From JAWABC01 sp043810595 (GTDB lineage: Archaea; Nanobdellota; Nanobdellia; SCGC-AAA011-G17; VGLX01), in the NCBI GenBank assembly GCA_043810595.1, contig JBDRNX010000009.1, positions 1 to 42,998 on the forward strand: 42,998 nucleotides of DNA. The letters are read 5' to 3'. A model generated the notes under the pieces. The model had not been told where the DNA came from. It saw only the letters and a program-made list of their open reading frames with translations, and did not search any database. Made by a program: the position numbers and the translations under genes. The stretch's first letter is position 1, and each line of letters starts with the position of its first letter. Below are positions 41,480 through 42,998 of the stretch, piece by piece.

Positions 41480-41492
41480 TGCGCTGACGGGG
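41480..41492. repeat. Short GC-rich repeat TGCGCTGACGGGG (copy 2 of 3)
   Basis: This copy lies immediately upstream (minus-strand sense) of TTTTTTATAC, a TATA-like sequence of the glycosyltransferase gene at 41468-41477. That position suits a regulator-binding site. One base differs from the other two copies. Confidence 0.6.
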
Positions 41493-41519
41493 AATAGAGC
41501 ATAAAAGGTTCAATTCTAT

Positions 41520-41636
41520 ATGGGACTCTTGGTTTATAAGCAAGTGAGGAATATACCCAGAAGCATGAAAATAGACATCCACAATAGGGATGGGTTTTGT
41601 ATAGAACCTCAACCGTTTTTTGCCTACCAGAATTAG
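41520..41636 (+). CDS. Possible small protein (38 aa)
   Basis: ORF of 38 codons starting MGLLVYKQVRNIPRSMKI, in the 292-nt space between the glycosyltransferase and cspA. A TATA-like CATAAAAGG lies about 12-20 nt upstream, closer than normal, and there is no ribosome binding site. The composition is protein-like, but nothing else supports it. The remainder of 41637-41710 holds nothing I can identify. Confidence 0.2.
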   Translation: MGLLVYKQVRNIPRSMKIDIHNRDGFCIEPQPFFAYQN

Positions 41637-41710
41637 TCTCCCTAAAAGGTTATTGGTAAGGAATTGAGAACTAATTTTATACCCAGTTAGCCCAAGGGTT
41701 TCTTGGTGAT

Positions 41711-41917
41711 TTACGCTTTTTCTTTGGACACTAGCTTCACATTAACTGCTTTTGGGCCTTTATCTCCTTGTTCTAGATCAAATTCGACTGCGTCGTTTTC
41801 ATGTAGATTTACGCCTTCGCCTAGTGCTGATTTATGCACAAAATACTCTTTTCCATCTTCTCCAGCTATAAATCCAAATCCTTTCATTTCATTAAAAAAT
41901 TTTACTGTTCCTTTCAT
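41711..41917 (-). CDS. cspA: Cold-shock domain protein CspA
   Basis: The 68-residue protein is a single cold-shock domain: 'MKGTVKFFNEMKGFGFIAGE' contains the RNP1 motif, and 'EYFVHKSAL' is RNP2 with Lys in place of the usual Phe. It binds single-stranded RNA or DNA and acts as an RNA chaperone, mostly known from bacteria and found in some archaea. A GAGGGA ribosome binding site precedes the ATG, with TATA-like TTTAAAC at 41947-41953 giving a short leader. The gene probably came from bacteria. Its placement beside TreT could indicate a stress module, though the genes are separately transcribed. Confidence 0.95.
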   Translation of the reverse strand: MKGTVKFFNEMKGFGFIAGEDGKEYFVHKSALGEGVNLHENDAVEFDLEQGDKGPKAVNVKLVSKEKA

Positions 41918-42110
41918 TTTTTCCCTCGTGTTATAAATCTTTATTGTTTAAAACACATCTTACTTTTTTTGGTTATTAAGCCCCTTTATAAAACTTACTA
42001 ATCCGGGTGGGCTTTTATGCTTTTCTGATGGCTTTTACGTGCAGCTCGTTCTTGGCTTCCATCCAGGTGCTTAAAGAAAAAGATATATACCAAGAATAAT
42101 CTTAACCAGT

Positions 42111-42980
42111 ATGGAAATACACTTAGCTGCACTTGAAAACATAACGTGCTGGGCGTTCAGGAGCCTATGCAAGGGTGCTACTGACTCATATACAGGAGTC
42201 ATTCCCATGAGCAACCTCGTCAAAAGGGATAATGCCTGGAAAGAGGTAGACACATTCCCCATCACAGGCCAGAGGCAGTGGATCCAAGTCTCCACATCAA
42301 AAGAAAAAGAGTGTTCTGAATTCATTAAAAAATTAAATGAACAGTTAGGGAAAGAGCCTGAAAAGGATAATGTCTACGGAATACAAATAAATGCGAGCTC
42401 ACCATCACCTGAACTGATCGGAATCGGGAGGGGCCCTGCATTGATCAAGAGGGCAAAAAAGGTATCAAACCTGCTTAAAGAATTATTAAAACAGGACAGG
42501 TTTAAAGTCGGGATAAAATTAAGGCTCGGCCTGAACCCTGAAGAGGTCAGGCAAGGAAAAATCCTAGACCTATTTGAACAGATTGAAAAAATACAGGACC
42601 CAAACCTGACTAATGTCACAGTACACTTCAAGCACGCCCAACAGAGATCCGCTGAACCATGTGACTATTCCATACTAAAGGACCTCACGTCTTATAATAT
42701 ACCACTTATTCTTAACGGCGGCATAAAAAACGCCTCAGACTTCAACAAAATAACAAAAGATGCTGACAAGAAAAACATTATTGGGCTAATGGCAGGAAGA
42801 GCCGCACTGGAAAACCCAAACTGCTTCACAGAGTTTAGCAATGAACTTAATGGAACCTCACTAGCTGGCAGAAACCTTGCTGAAATAAAAAATGATTTTC
42901 ATGAACTCTGCAAAAAGCATGAACCCACTCCAATTTATTTAAAAACCATAAAGCACTATTGCCCATGGGCCAGAACTTGA
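42111..42980 (+). CDS. Dihydrouridine synthase (Dus) family flavoprotein, atypical active site
   Basis: The 289-residue TIM-barrel protein matches Dus: 'AALENITCWAFRSLCKGA', 'QWIQVST', 'FKVGIKLRLGLNPEEV', 'VTVHFKHAQQRSAEPCDYSI' (the His-Arg tRNA/FMN region) and 'PLILNGGIKNASDF' with 'GLMAGRAALENP' (FMN phosphate site). Dus enzymes reduce uridine to dihydrouridine in tRNA. The loop that normally carries the catalytic Cys ('N-x-GCPxP') reads NASSPSP, so Ser97 replaces Cys. Either another residue takes over or activity differs. A TATA box GATATATACC (about 42080-42089) is centred 26 nt upstream, giving a leaderless start. The gene ends 6 nt before the third copy of the GC-rich repeat. Confidence 0.85.
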   Translation: MEIHLAALENITCWAFRSLCKGATDSYTGVIPMSNLVKRDNAWKEVDTFPITGQRQWIQVSTSKEKECSEFIKKLNEQLGKEPEKDNVYGIQINASSPSPELIGIGRGPALIKRAKKVSNLLKELLKQDRFKVGIKLRLGLNPEEVRQGKILDLFEQIEKIQDPNLTNVTVHFKHAQQRSAEPCDYSILKDLTSYNIPLILNGGIKNASDFNKITKDADKKNIIGLMAGRAALENPNCFTEFSNELNGTSLAGRNLAEIKNDFHELCKKHEPTPIYLKTIKHYCPWART

Positions 42981-42985
42981 AACTC

Positions 42986-42998
42986 TGCGCTGACGGCG
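42986..42998. repeat. Short GC-rich repeat TGCGCTGACGGCG (copy 3 of 3)
   Basis: The last 13 bases of the window, 6 nt after the stop of the Dus-family gene, are identical to copy 1. The sequence may continue beyond the window. Confidence 0.6.

Noticed and set aside
42015..42062. Minus-strand 15-codon ORF encoding MEAKNELHVKAIRKA
   Set aside because: It looks like a protein C terminus, but the frame closes after only 14 more codons and overlaps the Dus promoter. At most a gene relic.
40158..42998. Integron attC interpretation of the TGCGCTGACGG copies
   Set aside because: No paired attC core (GTTRRRY/RYYYAAC) and no integrase seen. Listed only as a repeat.
1..42998. CRISPR arrays, rRNA genes or complete insertion sequences
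   Set aside because: No regularly spaced direct repeats, no rRNA sequence and no transposase were found on reading both strands.

Overview
The window is archaeal chromosomal DNA, most probably from a DPANN-type archaeon (Woesearchaeota/Pacearchaeota-like; the clade is inferred). Archaeal markers are the aCPSF1/FttA termination nuclease, proteasome beta subunit, archaeal class I CCA-adding enzyme, RtcA, a TadA/TadC pilus machine with class III (QxxxEF) prepilins, RAD55/KaiC-like ATPases, and TATA boxes centred about 25-29 nt upstream of many start codons (leaderless transcripts). Neither tRNA encodes its CCA end, consistent with the cca gene in the window. Gene density is high.

Layout. 1-5.8 kb: a partial unknown gene, a large surface protein built of alternating ~100-residue modules, and an S-layer-like protein with its own promoter. 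5.9-12.4 kb (mostly minus): SMC, RNase HII, a LAGLIDADG endonuclease whose end runs antisense into an initiator tRNA gene, that tRNA carrying a 35-nt insertion at the T-loop, a tiny acidic ORF, and RtcA. 12.5-15.8 kb: a small unknown protein, tRNA-Ser(GCU), a membrane protein, LemA-HtpX plus a 95-aa partner, and an AT-rich methyltransferase. 15.8-18.4 kb: FttA and proteasome beta, then a 70-bp MITE-like element.

18.6-35.5 kb is the most unusual part: a surface-appendage and ATPase island. A minus-strand operon encodes an exported PepSY-like protein, a 4-TM protein with a winged-helix-like end, the TadA ATPase and two TadC proteins. Divergent to it is a plus-strand train of five overlapping genes with prepilin-like N termini. 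One is a 1354-residue protein whose vWA domain is split by about 450 residues of beta-rich modules. A separately promoted, probably major pilin follows. Three intact RAD55/KaiC-like ATPases flank the cluster. A tightly overlapping four-gene operon has two P-loop-degenerate RecA-like proteins enclosing a membrane protein and a Cys-rich surface protein. Together this suggests a tip-adhesin-bearing pilus with a dedicated RecA-fold regulatory set (inference).

35.5-43 kb: cca, an NSUN-type RNA m5C methyltransferase and an M29-like aminopeptidase that appear to share one palindromic TATA box, a slipin, a membrane protein, a TreT-like glycosyltransferase, CspA, and a Dus-family protein lacking the usual catalytic Cys. 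A GC-rich 13-nt motif occurs three times in this last stretch.
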